The translations under genes and the position numbers were made by a program. A model generated the notes under the pieces. It did not search any database and was not told where the DNA came from. It saw nothing but the letters and a program-made list of their open reading frames with translations. Positions 44,982 to 54,354 of a DNA stretch of 64,000 nt are shown in pieces. The stretch is from Roseomonas mucosa ATCC BAA-692. Lineage in GTDB: Bacteria; Pseudomonadota; Alphaproteobacteria; Acetobacterales; Acetobacteraceae. Numbering within the stretch: the first letter of the stretch is position 1; the number at the start of each line of letters is the position of its first letter. The stretch covers positions 409,662-473,661 of the forward strand of contig NZ_JHWD01000002.1 of the NCBI RefSeq assembly GCF_000622225.1, written 5' to 3'.

Positions 44982-46142
44982 TCAGCCGGGCCTGCCGCCC
45001 CGCAGCAGGAACTCGCGCCCGACCTTGACCCGCGGCACCCCGTCATAGGCCACGATATCCGCCGTGGCGTAGGTCTCGCTCCAGCGATCGGGGATGAAGG
45101 AGCCGGTGCCGACGACATCGAGCGGCGCCCTGGCCTCCGACATCACGCGGCACTTGGCGACGGAGAAGCCGGAGGAGGCGATGATCCGCACCTTCGGGAA
45201 GCCGGCCTTGTCCAGCGCCTCCCGCATCCGCCAGATGGCGGCGGCGGAAACGCCGGTGCCGACCAGGAAGCGCAATTCCTCCTCGGTGCGGTAGCGGCGG
45301 ATGGCGCCGGGCATGTTGCGCTCCAGCACCGCGTAGGATTCGCCGGGGTCGAGCGTTTCCAGGTAGCGGCCGCCATGCGTGTCCAGCCGCACGGAGATCC
45401 GGCCCGCGGCGGCGAGATCCGGGAAGCGACGGCAGACCTCCAGCCCGTCCGCGATCTCCCGGCCGAAATAGTCGGTCAGCACGGTCAGGTCGTCGTCCGG
45501 ATAGGTCTCGCGGAACATCTCGGCGGCGCGCAGGGTGGAGCCGGCATAGCCGATCAGCGCATGCGGCATCGTGCCCAGCCCGGCCGGGGTGCCGAACCAG
45601 TGGGCGGTGGCGTTGCTGGCATTGCCGACGAAGCCGCGAGCGCCCTCCTTGCGGGCGGCGTCGCCGCCGACGGCGGCGGCATAGGCCATCATCTCCTGCA
45701 TGTCGGCGCCGGCGCAGTGCCGCGCATCCATGGCCAGGAAGGGGATCCTCGGCAGTTCCAGGCACATCTGGTAGGCGTTGTGCGCGGCGACGCAGGGCGG
45801 CCCCACCTGCTGCAGCAGCAGCGTCTCCAGGTCCACCAGCCCCACGAAGGAGCCGGTGACGTAGAGCAGCGGATCGCCGGCGCCGACCCAGCTTCCCTCG
45901 GGGTGCATCAGGTCGATCTGCACCTCCAGCCCGCGCTCGGCCGTCACACGCCGCAGCCATTCCAGCGCGAGGCGCGGCGCGGAGATCACGGGCCGACGCA
46001 GGAAGACGGCATAGGTGACGCGGCAGTCGCCATGGGCCGTCACGATCGCCTTGGTGCGGTTGAAGTAGCTGTCGGTGCGGGCGGTGATCTCCGCCTCCAT
46101 CTCCGCCCTGCTCGGGGCCGGTCCTGCCGGGGGCTCCGCCAT
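44982..46142 (-). CDS. pncB: nicotinate phosphoribosyltransferase
   Basis: Salvage enzyme that makes nicotinate mononucleotide from nicotinate and PRPP (Preiss-Handler route). Type II phosphoribosyltransferase features: N-terminal DSYFNRTKAIV, the NaPRTase His region FGTPAGLGTMPHALIGYAG, and the ribose-phosphate-binding end SSGFSVAKCRV and VVGTGSFIPD. Length 386 aa, a little short for PncB, so nicotinamide-specific relatives cannot be excluded. Start at 46142 chosen because AAGGA precedes it; the upstream extension is GC-rich noise. It is interesting that a NadE-like pseudoenzyme is in the same window, but they are not in one operon. Confidence 0.86.
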   Translation of the reverse strand: MAEPPAGPAPSRAEMEAEITARTDSYFNRTKAIVTAHGDCRVTYAVFLRRPVISAPRLALEWLRRVTAERGLEVQIDLMHPEGSWVGAGDPLLYVTGSFVGLVDLETLLLQQVGPPCVAAHNAYQMCLELPRIPFLAMDARHCAGADMQEMMAYAAAVGGDAARKEGARGFVGNASNATAHWFGTPAGLGTMPHALIGYAGSTLRAAEMFRETYPDDDLTVLTDYFGREIADGLEVCRRFPDLAAAGRISVRLDTHGGRYLETLDPGESYAVLERNMPGAIRRYRTEEELRFLVGTGVSAAAIWRMREALDKAGFPKVRIIASSGFSVAKCRVMSEARAPLDVVGTGSFIPDRWSETYATADIVAYDGVPRVKVGREFLLRGGRPG

Positions 46143-46337
46143 GCCTCTGTCCTTCCCTCGATCCATCGTCCCGCGCGGCATGCCGTGGGCACCGCGCGCC
46201 TTCCCGGCTGACGCACCGCCCAGCCTGGCCCGGTGGACTGTGACATGCCGCCGGGAGGCCACCCATGCCGCCGGGGCGATGCAGATCCGCACCGCGCCCG
46301 GCAGGCCGAGCCGGGGGCCCGGGCTACCTGCCCAGGG

Positions 46338-47720
46338 CTACTGGGCCGCCTGGAGCGGCAGGCTGCTCGCGCCCGGACGACGCGCCTTCAGCTCCTCGGC
46401 CACCAGGAAGGCCAGTTCCAGCGACTGCTCCGCGTTCAGCCGCGGGTCGCAGGCCGTGGCGTAGGAGCGGGACAGGTCGGCCTCGGTCAGACGATGCGCG
46501 CCGCCCAGGCATTCCGTGACGTCGGCGCCCGTCATCTCCACATGCACGCCGCCGGGCCAGGTGCCCTCGGCCTGATGCACGTCGAAGAAGCTGCGGACCT
46601 CGCGCAGGATGGCGTCGAAGGAGCGGGTCTTGTAGCTGCCGGCCGGCACGGTGTTGCCGTGCATCGGGTCGGTGATCCAGGTGACCTTGCGTCCCTCCGC
46701 CTTCACCGCGCGCAGCAGCGGCGGCAGGTGCTGCTCCACCTTGCCGGCGCCCATGCGGGTGATCAGCGTCAGCCGCCCCGGCACGTTGCGCGGGTTCAGA
46801 CGCTCGGTGAGCCGCAGCAGGTCCTCCACCGAGGTGGTCGGCCCGACCTTCAGCCCGATCGGATTGGCCACGCCGCTCAGGAACTCGACATGCGCCCCGT
46901 CCGGCTGCCGCGTGCGGTCGCCGATCCAGAGGAAATGCGCCGAGCAGGCATAGTGCCGGCGTGGATGCGTCGAGGGCTCGCGCGTCAGCGCCTGCTCGTA
47001 GCCGAGCAGCAGCGCCTCATGCGAGGTGTAGAACTCCGTCTCGTGGAGCTGCGGCGCGTTCTCCATGCCGCAGGCCCGCATGAAGCGCAGCGTCTCGTCG
47101 ATGCGCGCCGCGAGGTCCTGGTAGCGTTCCGCCAGCGGCGAGCGCGCCACGAAGCCCAGGTTCCAGCGATGCACCTGGTTCAGGTCGGCGAAGCCGCCGG
47201 TGGCGAAGGCGCGCAGCAGGTTCAGCGTCGCGGCGGACTGGAGATAGGCGAATTCCATGCGCGCCGGATCGGGCACGCGCGCCGCGGCGGTGAATTCGGG
47301 CCCGTTGACGATGTCGCCGCGATAGGAGGGCAGCGTCTCGCCGTTGCGCGTTTCCGTGTCGGAGGAGCGGGGCTTGGCGAACTGCCCGGCCATGCGGCCC
47401 AGCTTCACCACGGGCAGGGAGGCGCCGAAGGTCAGCACCACCGCCATCTGCAACAGCACCTTGAAGGTGTCGCGGATGTTGTCGGCCCGGAAATCCGCGA
47501 AGGATTCCGCGCAGTCGCCGCCCTGGAGGATGAAGGCGCGGCCTTCCGCCGCATCGGCGAGGCGCGCCGTCAGCCGGTCTGCCTCCCCGGCAAAGACCAG
47601 CGGCGGAAAGGAGGCGAGCTTCGCCTCCGCGGCCGCGAGGTCGTTGCTATCGGGGTAGTCGGGCACCTGGCGGATCGGCATGTCGCGCCAGGATCCGGGG
47701 TGCCAGTCCTTGCTGGTCAT
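46338..47720 (-). CDS. aroG: 3-deoxy-7-phosphoheptulonate synthase, class II (plant/microbial AroA-II type)
   Basis: First step of the shikimate pathway: condenses PEP with erythrose-4-phosphate. The class II signature [11 protein letters not shown] has the metal-binding Cys. Also present are [17 protein letters not shown], the phosphate-binding [11 protein letters not shown], and [13 protein letters not shown] near the end. Length 460 aa is typical for class II. The gene is monocistronic; the intergenic region upstream of it (47721-47858) contains a short tandem repeat. Feedback control by aromatic amino acids is known for relatives but no leader signal is visible here. Confidence 0.95.
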   Translation of the reverse strand: MTSKDWHPGSWRDMPIRQVPDYPDSNDLAAAEAKLASFPPLVFAGEADRLTARLADAAEGRAFILQGGDCAESFADFRADNIRDTFKVLLQMAVVLTFGASLPVVKLGRMAGQFAKPRSSDTETRNGETLPSYRGDIVNGPEFTAAARVPDPARMEFAYLQSAATLNLLRAFATGGFADLNQVHRWNLGFVARSPLAERYQDLAARIDETLRFMRACGMENAPQLHETEFYTSHEALLLGYEQALTREPSTHPRRHYACSAHFLWIGDRTRQPDGAHVEFLSGVANPIGLKVGPTTSVEDLLRLTERLNPRNVPGRLTLITRMGAGKVEQHLPPLLRAVKAEGRKVTWITDPMHGNTVPAGSYKTRSFDAILREVRSFFDVHQAEGTWPGGVHVEMTGADVTECLGGAHRLTEADLSRSYATACDPRLNAEQSLELAFLVAEELKARRPGASSLPLQAAQ

Positions 47721-47773
47721 CGTTGTGGCGCTTCCGTTTTCGGGGGCGGGACCATAGCGGCGGTTCCGGCCCC

Positions 47774-47830
47774 TGGGAAAGCCCCCCCTGGGAAAGCCCC
47801 CTTGGGAAAGCCCCCTTGGGAAAGCCTCCT
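47774..47830. repeat. four-copy tandem repeat TGGGAAAGCCCCCT, 14-15 bp period
   Basis: The unit TGGGAAAGCCCCC(C/T) begins at 47774, 47789, 47803 and 47817 with period 15, 14, 14; the last copy has AAAGCCTCCT. It lies in the 138-bp spacer between the start of aroG and the end of gor. It may be a slippage-prone spacer; no protein reads through it. Confidence 0.75.
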
Positions 47831-47858
47831 TCCTCCCGGGGGCGGTCCCGCCTGCGGA

Positions 47859-49253
47859 CTACACCTCCTCCCGGCCTTCTTCGTCCTGCATGTCCCCCGC
47901 CCGCCGGGCGGGGGAGCGAAGGGTGACGAATTCCTCGGCGGCGGTCGGATGGATGCCGATGGTGGCGTCGAGCTGCGCCTTGGTCAGCCCGTTCACCACC
48001 GCCACGGCGAAGCCCTGGAGGATCTCCGGCGAATCCTCGCCCAGCATGTGGATGCCGAGCAGGCGGTCGGTCCGCGCATCCACCACCACCTTCATCAGGC
48101 TACGCCGCCCTTCCCGCTTGCTGATCGTGTGGCGCATCGGGGTGAAGCGGGTGAGATAGATGTCGGTCGGCCCCCGCGCCGCGGCCTCCTCCTCGGTCAG
48201 GCCGACGCTGCCGATCGGCGGCGAGGAGAAGACGGCCTTGGGCACGTTGTCATAGGAGGCGCGGCGCGACCGGCCACCGAACAGCGTGTCGGCCAGGGCA
48301 TGACCCACCGCCGTCGCCATGGGCGTCAGGTTCAGCTTGTCGGTGACATCGCCCAGCGCGTAGATATGCGGGACGCTGGTGGCGTGGTCCTCGTCCACCA
48401 CCACGGCGCCGCGCGCATCCACCGCCACCCCGGCCTCGGCCAGCCCCAGGCCCTGGGTGGCCGGTTCGCGCCCGACCGCCACCAGCACGGCATCGGCTTC
48501 CAGCACCCGGCCGGAGGCGAGGTTCACGATCCGCCCGTCACCCGCCGGACCGAAGCCGGTGATGGTCTCGCCCGGGTTGATCTTGATGCCCTGGGCGATG
48601 AGCGCCTCGGCCAGCCCTTCCCGCAGTTCCTGGTCGAAGCCGCGCAGGGGCCATTTCTGGCGGTAGGTCAGCACCACCTCCGAACCCAGCGCGTGCAGCA
48701 GCCCGGCGAACTCGACACCGATATAGCCGCCACCGACGATGATGATCTTCTCCGGCCGCTTCTCCAGGGTGAAGAGGTCGTCCGAGATCATCACGCAGTC
48801 GATGCCCGGCAGGTCCGGCCGGATCGGACGGCCGCCCACGGCGATGACGATGCGCTCCGCGGTCACCCGCTCCTCGCCCACCTGCAGGGTGTGCGCGTCG
48901 ATGAAGCGGGCATGCGCCTCGAAGACCTGGGCGCCGTTGCCCTCCAGCAGCCGGCGGTAGATGCCGTTGAGGCGCGCGACCTCCTTGTCCCGCGCCTCCT
49001 TCAGCACCGACCAGTCATGGCCGCGCTTCTCGATGTCCCAGCCGAAGGCCGCCGCATCCGCCGCCCACTGGCCGTATTCCGCCGCCTGCACCATGATCTT
49101 CTTGGGCACGCAGCCGACATTGACGCAGGTGCCGCCCCAGAAGCGGCTCTCGGCGATGCCCACCCGCGCGCCATGGCCGGCGGCGATCCGGGCGCAGCGC
49201 ACGCCGGCACTGCCGCCGCCGATCACGAAAAGGTCGAAGTCGTAGGAGGACAT
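47859..49253 (-). CDS. gor: glutathione-disulfide reductase
   Basis: FAD- and NADPH-dependent reductase keeping glutathione reduced; cytoplasmic. FAD-binding VIGGGSAGVRCARIAA, the redox-active disulfide GGTCVNVGCVPKK, the NADPH-binding glycine fold IIVGGGYIGVEFAG, and the C-terminal catalytic HPTAAEEFVTL are visible. Length 464 aa. Start 49253 has AAGGA upstream. The plant/alphaproteobacterial-type CxxxxC spacing (CVNVGC) is intact. It stands alone, with a 360-bp gap (49254-49613) upstream that holds a hairpin and no gene. Confidence 0.93.
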   Translation of the reverse strand: MSSYDFDLFVIGGGSAGVRCARIAAGHGARVGIAESRFWGGTCVNVGCVPKKIMVQAAEYGQWAADAAAFGWDIEKRGHDWSVLKEARDKEVARLNGIYRRLLEGNGAQVFEAHARFIDAHTLQVGEERVTAERIVIAVGGRPIRPDLPGIDCVMISDDLFTLEKRPEKIIIVGGGYIGVEFAGLLHALGSEVVLTYRQKWPLRGFDQELREGLAEALIAQGIKINPGETITGFGPAGDGRIVNLASGRVLEADAVLVAVGREPATQGLGLAEAGVAVDARGAVVVDEDHATSVPHIYALGDVTDKLNLTPMATAVGHALADTLFGGRSRRASYDNVPKAVFSSPPIGSVGLTEEEAAARGPTDIYLTRFTPMRHTISKREGRRSLMKVVVDARTDRLLGIHMLGEDSPEILQGFAVAVVNGLTKAQLDATIGIHPTAAEEFVTLRSPARRAGDMQDEEGREEV

Positions 49254-49545
49254 CCGGAATCCTTGGCTGGAGGTCTGGGGGCTGAGAGGCTGGGAGGGTT
49301 CTCTGTTCCGCCGCCCTAGGTCGGGCCTTCCGGCGCCCGGGGCAAGACCCGGCCCCACGCCCGGCCGGAGACCGGGGCCGCGTCGCGGGCGGGTCAGGCC
49401 TGCCGGCGCCGGACTCATACGAACGGTGGCTTCCCCTGCGCCTCCACCTGCTCCCGGGGGTCGAGCCGCAGAATAACGGTCACCACCAGAGCCAACGAAA
49501 GGCCAGAGCCTGAGGACCAGCTTCCGTCCCCGGCGGAGAGGGGGT

Positions 49546-49576
49546 CCGGTGGGAGAGGCAGGGCCTCTCCCACCGG
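49546..49576 (-). terminator. 14-bp triloop hairpin downstream of the alpha-glucosidase gene
   Basis: CCGGTGGGAGAGGC (49546-49559) and GCCTCTCCCACCGG (49563-49576) are exact inverted copies with a 3-base loop. It starts 38 bp after the glucosidase stop codon on the minus strand. There is no T tract. A transcription end or repeat element is likely. Confidence 0.6.
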
Positions 49577-49613
49577 CGACCGGCCACGAAGCGCAGCGCA
49601 GGGACCGTCCGTA

Positions 49614-51275
49614 TCAGCCCGCCGCCAGCCAGACCGCCGCGTTGCCGGGCAGCCCGACCTCGCCCTCCGGCAGCAGGCTGGCGGCGAGGAGGCGGCCTTC
49701 CGGCAGGGGCACCGGGGTCTTGCCCAGATTGATGACGACCCGCACCGCCCCGTTGCGCAGCGCCAGCACGGAAGGCGGGGAGGCTTCCCAGACCAGATCC
49801 CCCTGCCCCAGCCCATGCTCCCGGCGCAGGCGCAGCAGATGGCGGTAGAGTTCCAGGGTGGAGCCCGGCACGCCCTCCTGCCGGTCCACGGCATAGGCGC
49901 GGAAACCCTCCGGCTGCGGCAGCCAGGTCGCTCCGGCCGGGCTGAAGCCGAAGCCCGGTGCCTCCGCCTCCCAGGGGATCGGCACCCGGCAGCCGTCGCG
50001 GCCGGTCTCCACCCCGCCGGTGCGGAAGAAGGAGGGGTCCTGGCGGTGGCGGGCCTCCAGCGTCGTGTGCTCCGGCAGGCCCAGTTCCTCGCCCTGGTAG
50101 ATATAGGCCGAGCCCGGCAGGGCCAGGGTCAGCAGCGCCATGGCGCGGGCACGTCGCAGGCCCAGCGCCTCGTCCGGCTGCTCGCCCGCCGCATCGATGC
50201 CGAGCGGGCGGGAGCCCGGCACGGCCAGCCCGTAGCGGGAGGCATGGCGCACCGTGTCGTGGTTGGACAGGACCCAGGTGGTCGGCGCGCCGACGGCGGC
50301 GGCGGCCCCGAGGGAGCCGTCGATCACCCGCCGCAGCTCCGCCGCGTCCCAGAGCGCGGTCAGGTAGTCGAAGTTGAAGGCCTGCTGCATCTCGTCCGGG
50401 CGCACGTAGCGGGCGAGGCGGGACGGCGGCTTCACCCAGGCCTCCGCCACCATCATCCGATCGCCGGGATAGGAGGCCAGCACCCGGTGCCAGTCGCGGT
50501 AGATCTCGTGCACCCCCTCCTGGTCCCACATCGGCCCCATGTCGCGACGCTCCTCGCCCTCGATCATGGTGGCCTGGCCGCTCCATTCCGGCAGGCCCGG
50601 CGCCTTGACCAGCCCATGCGCGACATCGACGCGAAAGCCGTCCACGCCCCGGTCGAGCCAGAAGCGCAGGATGCTCTCGAACTCGGCGCGGACCTCCGGA
50701 TGCGTCCAGTCGAAATCCGGCTGCCGCCGGTCGAAGAGATGCAGGTACCACTGCGTGTCGCCGGGCGCGCGCGACCAGGCGGAGCCGCCGAAGACGCTGC
50801 GCCAGTCGTTGGGCGGCACATCGCCGGCGGGACCGCGTCCGTCGCGGAAGATGTAGCATGCGCGCTCCGGGCTGCCGGCCGGGGTGCGGAGGGCGGCCTG
50901 GAACCAGGGATGCTCGTCCGAGCTGTGGTTGGGCACCAGGTCCACGATCACCCGCAGCCCCAGCGCATGGGCCCGCTCCAGCAGGCGGTCGAAATCCGCC
51001 AGCGTGCCGAAGAGCGGGTCCACGGCCCGGTAGTCCGCCACGTCATAGCCGCCATCGGCCTGCGGCGAGCGGTAGAAGGGCGAGAGCCAGACCGCATCCA
51101 CCCCGAGCCGCGCCACATGGGGCAGCCGGGCCGCGATGCCCGGCAAATCACCCATGCCGTCGCCGTCGGAATCCGCGAAGGAGCGCGGGTAGATCTGGTA
51201 GATCACGGCCGAGCGCCACCACTCGGCGCCGGGATGGCTGGCGGAAGGAAGGGCCGCGGTCGCGACTTGGTCCAT
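49614..51275 (-). CDS. GH13 alpha-glucosidase (oligo-1,6/sucrose-type)
   Basis: Cytoplasmic alpha-glucosidase, TIM-barrel GH13 family, oligo-1,6-glucosidase subfamily. The four regions: DLVPNHSSDEHPWF (region I), DGFRVDVAHGL (nucleophile Asp), MMVAEAWVKPP (acid/base Glu) and VLSNHDTVRH (third Asp). The QIYPRSFADSDGDGMGDL loop binds calcium in relatives. It is 553 aa. Start at 51275 (MDQVATAALPS) is used since upstream extension has no support. Divergent from the NCS2 permease across 426 bp. A palindrome TGTTGCAGCGCAACA lies 94 bp upstream. Confidence 0.92.
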   Translation of the reverse strand: MDQVATAALPSASHPGAEWWRSAVIYQIYPRSFADSDGDGMGDLPGIAARLPHVARLGVDAVWLSPFYRSPQADGGYDVADYRAVDPLFGTLADFDRLLERAHALGLRVIVDLVPNHSSDEHPWFQAALRTPAGSPERACYIFRDGRGPAGDVPPNDWRSVFGGSAWSRAPGDTQWYLHLFDRRQPDFDWTHPEVRAEFESILRFWLDRGVDGFRVDVAHGLVKAPGLPEWSGQATMIEGEERRDMGPMWDQEGVHEIYRDWHRVLASYPGDRMMVAEAWVKPPSRLARYVRPDEMQQAFNFDYLTALWDAAELRRVIDGSLGAAAAVGAPTTWVLSNHDTVRHASRYGLAVPGSRPLGIDAAGEQPDEALGLRRARAMALLTLALPGSAYIYQGEELGLPEHTTLEARHRQDPSFFRTGGVETGRDGCRVPIPWEAEAPGFGFSPAGATWLPQPEGFRAYAVDRQEGVPGSTLELYRHLLRLRREHGLGQGDLVWEASPPSVLALRNGAVRVVINLGKTPVPLPEGRLLAASLLPEGEVGLPGNAAVWLAAG

Positions 51276-51368
51276 GCCGGTCGTCCTGCTTGCTTGGTTC
51301 TGCTGCGCCCAACACCCGCCATGCCGTTGGGTTGAGGCGAAACCGGGGTGGCCACCGCCCCTGGGTTT

Positions 51369-51383
51369 TGTTGCAGCGCAACA
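51369..51383 (-). promoter_or_regulatory. 15-bp palindrome TGTTGCAGCGCAACA in the 426-bp divergent region
   Basis: Perfect palindrome TGTTGC-AGC-GCAACA between the alpha-glucosidase and the NCS2 permease genes, nearer to the former. The core TTGCAGCGCAA also lies in the gltA promoter. The rest of 51276-51701 has no gene; the 50 bp before the permease is AT-poorer and gives no clear promoter. Confidence 0.55.
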
Positions 51384-51701
51384 TGGAGGGCGCCGGTGCG
51401 GGATCAAGACCGCTGCCGGCCCGGCGGTCCGCAGGCTGGAAGCGAAACCTTGCCGGTCCTTCTGGCGAACCGCTCCACCCCTTCGGCAATCTCGGCACCA
51501 AGCGGCCGGAATGGAGGGGCACCTGCTGCGCCTTCACGCGAAAGAGGCCCAATTCCAAGGCATATTGCCTATCCCTTCACCGGGCCGCCCTTCTCGGCCG
51601 AGGCCATTCCCCGGCACGAGCCTTGCTAACCGATTGTTCCAGCATCGCATCCGGCGGCCCTCCCGGGACCGCCAGGAACCAAGGAAAACAGGGAGTTGCC
51701 G

Positions 51702-53132
51702 ATGTCGGGACGCATGGAGGCCAGGGCTGGCCGGGTGGGCACGGGTCCGCATCCGGTGGACCGGATGCTGCCGCTGCCGAAACTGGTGCCGCTCGCGCTA
51801 CAGCACGTGCTGGTCATGTATGCGGGCGCCGTGGCCGTGCCGTTGATCATCGGGCGGGCGCTGAACCTCGCCCCCCAGGAAGTCGCCTTTCTGATCTCGG
51901 CGGACCTCTTCGCCTGCGGCCTCGCGACGCTGGTGCAGTGCCTGGGCTTCCCCGGCTTCGGCATCCGCCTGCCGGTGATGATGGGGGTGACCTTCGCCGC
52001 CGTGGGACCGATGCTGTCCATGGCCGCCGCGCCCGATGTCGGGCTGCTGGGCATCTACGGCTCGGTGATCGCGGCCGGCATCTTCGGGGTGCTGGTGGCG
52101 CCCTTCGTCAGCCGGCTTCTGCCGCTCTTCCCACCCGTGGTCACGGGCACGATCATCCTGGTGATCGGCATCTCGCTGATGCGGGTGGGCATCAACTGGG
52201 CCGGCGGCGGGCTGCCCATGCTGACGCGCGTCGTCGACGGCGTGCCCTATTCCTATGCCAACCCGAATTACGGCCAGCTCACCGGGCTGGGCATCGCGCT
52301 CTTCGTGCTGCTGGTGATCCTGGCGCTGATCAAGTGGGGGCGCGGCTTCGTGGCCAATGTCGCGGTGCTGCTGGGCATCGTCGCGGGCTCGGTGCTGGCC
52401 AGCCTGATGGGGGTGATGCATTTCGAGCGCGTCCTGGCCGCCCCCTGGTTCGCGGTGGTGACGCCCTTCCACTTCGGGATGCCGACCTTCCACCTCGTGC
52501 CCATCGTCACGATGTGCATCGTGATGGTCGTGGTGATGATCGAATCTCTGGGCATGTTCCTGGCCCTGGGCGAGATGACCGATCGCCCCGTGGACCAGGA
52601 TGCGCTGAGCCGCGGGCTGCGCGCCGACGGGCTGGGCACGCTGCTGGGCGGCATCTTCAACACCTTCCCCTACACCTCCTTCTCGCAGAATGTCGGGCTG
52701 GTGGGCGTGACCGGTGTGCGCTCGCGCTGGGTGACGGTGGGCGCCGGCGTGATCATGCTCGCCCTGGGCCTGCTTCCGAAGATGTCGGCGCTGGTGGAGG
52801 CCGTGCCGCAGGTCGTTCTCGGCGGCGCCGGGCTGGTGATGTTCGGCATGGTGGCGGCCACCGGCGCACGCATCCTCACCCATGTCGATTTCCGCAACAA
52901 CCAGAACAATCTCTTCGTCGTCGCCCTGTCCGTGGGCTTCGGCATGATCCCGCTGACGGCCCCGAACTTCTTCCGCGCCCTGCCGCACGAGCTGCACCCG
53001 CTGCTGGAATCTGGCATCCTCCTGGCCTCCATCGTCGCAGTGTCCCTGAACGCCTTCTTCAACGGCCTGGGCAGCCGCGAGCACGCCCGCAGCGAGGCCA
53101 CCACGGCAGCCGCGGCGGCGGAACACGTCTGA
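51702..53132 (+). CDS. NCS2-family nucleobase permease (xanthine/uric acid type)
   Basis: Proton-coupled importer of purines, of the UraA/XanP/UacT family, with about 14 helices. Helix motifs: HVLVMYAGAVAVPLIIG, PVMMGVTFAAVGPML, the substrate helix SFSQNVGLVGVTGVRSRWV (QNxGLVxxTxVxSR pattern for xanthine/urate members), and GGIFNTFPYTSF. Length 476 aa. Start ATG 51702 with GGAG 7 bases upstream; the TTG at 51696 is a longer alternative. Xanthine or uric acid is the most likely cargo. No purine-degradation genes are adjacent; the nearby large subunit at 28310 is too far to tie in. Confidence 0.9.
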   Translation: MSGRMEARAGRVGTGPHPVDRMLPLPKLVPLALQHVLVMYAGAVAVPLIIGRALNLAPQEVAFLISADLFACGLATLVQCLGFPGFGIRLPVMMGVTFAAVGPMLSMAAAPDVGLLGIYGSVIAAGIFGVLVAPFVSRLLPLFPPVVTGTIILVIGISLMRVGINWAGGGLPMLTRVVDGVPYSYANPNYGQLTGLGIALFVLLVILALIKWGRGFVANVAVLLGIVAGSVLASLMGVMHFERVLAAPWFAVVTPFHFGMPTFHLVPIVTMCIVMVVVMIESLGMFLALGEMTDRPVDQDALSRGLRADGLGTLLGGIFNTFPYTSFSQNVGLVGVTGVRSRWVTVGAGVIMLALGLLPKMSALVEAVPQVVLGGAGLVMFGMVAATGARILTHVDFRNNQNNLFVVALSVGFGMIPLTAPNFFRALPHELHPLLESGILLASIVAVSLNAFFNGLGSREHARSEATTAAAAAEHV

Positions 53133-53210
53133 TACGGGCGGCGGGCTGCCGGTCGCGCTGCACGCCCGGACGTCGCGCCGCCCCCGCCCCCCCTTTTCCG
53201 CCAGGAACCT

Positions 53211-53232
53211 GGTCAAACGTACAGGTTTGACC
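53211..53232. repeat. 22-bp inverted repeat GGTCAAAC-N6-GTTTGACC
   Basis: Perfect 8-base arms GGTCAAAC (53211-53218) and GTTTGACC (53225-53232) lie in the 241-bp gap between the permease and enoyl-CoA hydratase genes, flanked by CCAG (53201) and CTGG (53233). It is 142 bp before the hydratase start and 79 bp after the permease stop. Operator or hairpin; the symmetry resembles TetR-type sites. Confidence 0.5.
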
Positions 53233-53373
53233 CTGGACCTCCCGCCCGCCGGCCCCGGCTGACGCGAGAGCCGGCCCCTTGCCACCGGACCACGCCGCTG
53301 CCCTGCCGGCCTGGCGGATTGACCTCGCCCGTCGCAGGCGACAGCCTCCCCGCCACGCAGCGGAGGAACCCCG

Positions 53374-54153
53374 ATGGCCGACGAGAAACTGGTCCTGTCG
53401 GAGCGGCAGGGGCGGGTGGGCCTGATCACGCTCGACCGTCCCAAGGCGCTCAACGCACTCAGCGATTCGCTGATGGCGCAGCTTGGCGAGGCGCTGCTCG
53501 CCTTCGATGCCGACGAGGAGGTCGGCGCCATCGTGCTGACCGGCAGTGAGCGCGCCTTTGCCGCCGGGGCCGATATCCGGGAGATGAAGGACCGCCGCTT
53601 TCCGGACGTGTACCGGAACGACTTCATCGGCCAGCGCTGGGAAACGATCCTGCAGGTGCGCAAGCCGGTCATCGCGGCGGTGGCGGGCCATGCGCTGGGC
53701 GGTGGCTGCGAGCTGGCGATGATGTGCGACATGATCGTCGCCGCCGACACGGCGAAGTTCGGCCAGCCGGAGATCAGTATCGGCATTCTGCCCGGCGCCG
53801 GCGGCACGCAGCGGCTGACCCGGGCCGTGGGCAAGTCCAAGGCCATGGACCTGATCCTGACCGCGAGGATCATGGACGCCGCGGAGGCCGAGCGCAGCGG
53901 GCTGGTGGCGCGGGTGGTCCCGGCGGCGGAGCTGCTGCCTCAGGTCCTGGAGATGGCGGCGCGGATCGCCGCCCTGCCCCCGACCTCGGTCGCCATGGCC
54001 AAGGCCGCCGTCAACGCCGCCTTCGAGACCACGCTGCGCGAGGGCGTGCGGCTGGAGCGCCAGCTCTTCCTGAGCCTCTTCGGCACGGCGGGGCAGGTCG
54101 AGGGCATGGCCGCCTTCGTCGAGAAGCGGAAGCCCGATTTTGGGCGCGGCTGA
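53374..54153 (+). CDS. enoyl-CoA hydratase
   Basis: Crotonase-fold enzyme hydrating trans-2-enoyl-CoA in beta-oxidation or amino-acid catabolism. Oxyanion-hole sequences [16 protein letters not shown] and [15 protein letters not shown], the catalytic Glu region [19 protein letters not shown] with both Glu residues expected, and the hydrophobic tail are all present. The length is 259 aa. GGAGG lies 7 bases upstream of ATG 53374. It is not next to other beta-oxidation genes, so it may be EchA-type or serve branched-chain acid breakdown. Followed by a CCCCTC/GAGGGG hairpin at 54331. Confidence 0.92.
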   Translation: MADEKLVLSERQGRVGLITLDRPKALNALSDSLMAQLGEALLAFDADEEVGAIVLTGSERAFAAGADIREMKDRRFPDVYRNDFIGQRWETILQVRKPVIAAVAGHALGGGCELAMMCDMIVAADTAKFGQPEISIGILPGAGGTQRLTRAVGKSKAMDLILTARIMDAAEAERSGLVARVVPAAELLPQVLEMAARIAALPPTSVAMAKAAVNAAFETTLREGVRLERQLFLSLFGTAGQVEGMAAFVEKRKPDFGRG

Positions 54154-54330
54154 CCGCCGGCCGGCCGGACGGCGGCCAGCCGCGGGCAGCACAGCCATGC
54201 GGGCCTTTCGCCGGCGTCCGGTTCGGGGAGAGTTCCCCCCAGGCGCGCCCATCCCGGGAACTGCCCCAAGGAACGTGCCAGGAGACGTACCAGGGTGGCC
54301 AGGCGGCCGGCCACCCGGCGGGCACCACCA

Positions 54331-54346
54331 CCCCTCCTGCGAGGGG
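54331..54346 (+). terminator. short hairpin before the rpsT promoter
   Basis: CCCCTC-CTGC-GAGGGG followed by CTTT. It lies 178 bp after the enoyl-CoA hydratase stop and just before the rpsT promoter, so it may insulate rpsT. The rest of 54154-54330 shows no gene. Confidence 0.4.
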
Positions 54347-54354
54347 CTTTGCGG

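Noticed and set aside
46233..49319. 1028-codon open frame opposite aroG and gor
   Set aside because: It spans two real genes and their spacer, with compositional-bias protein only.
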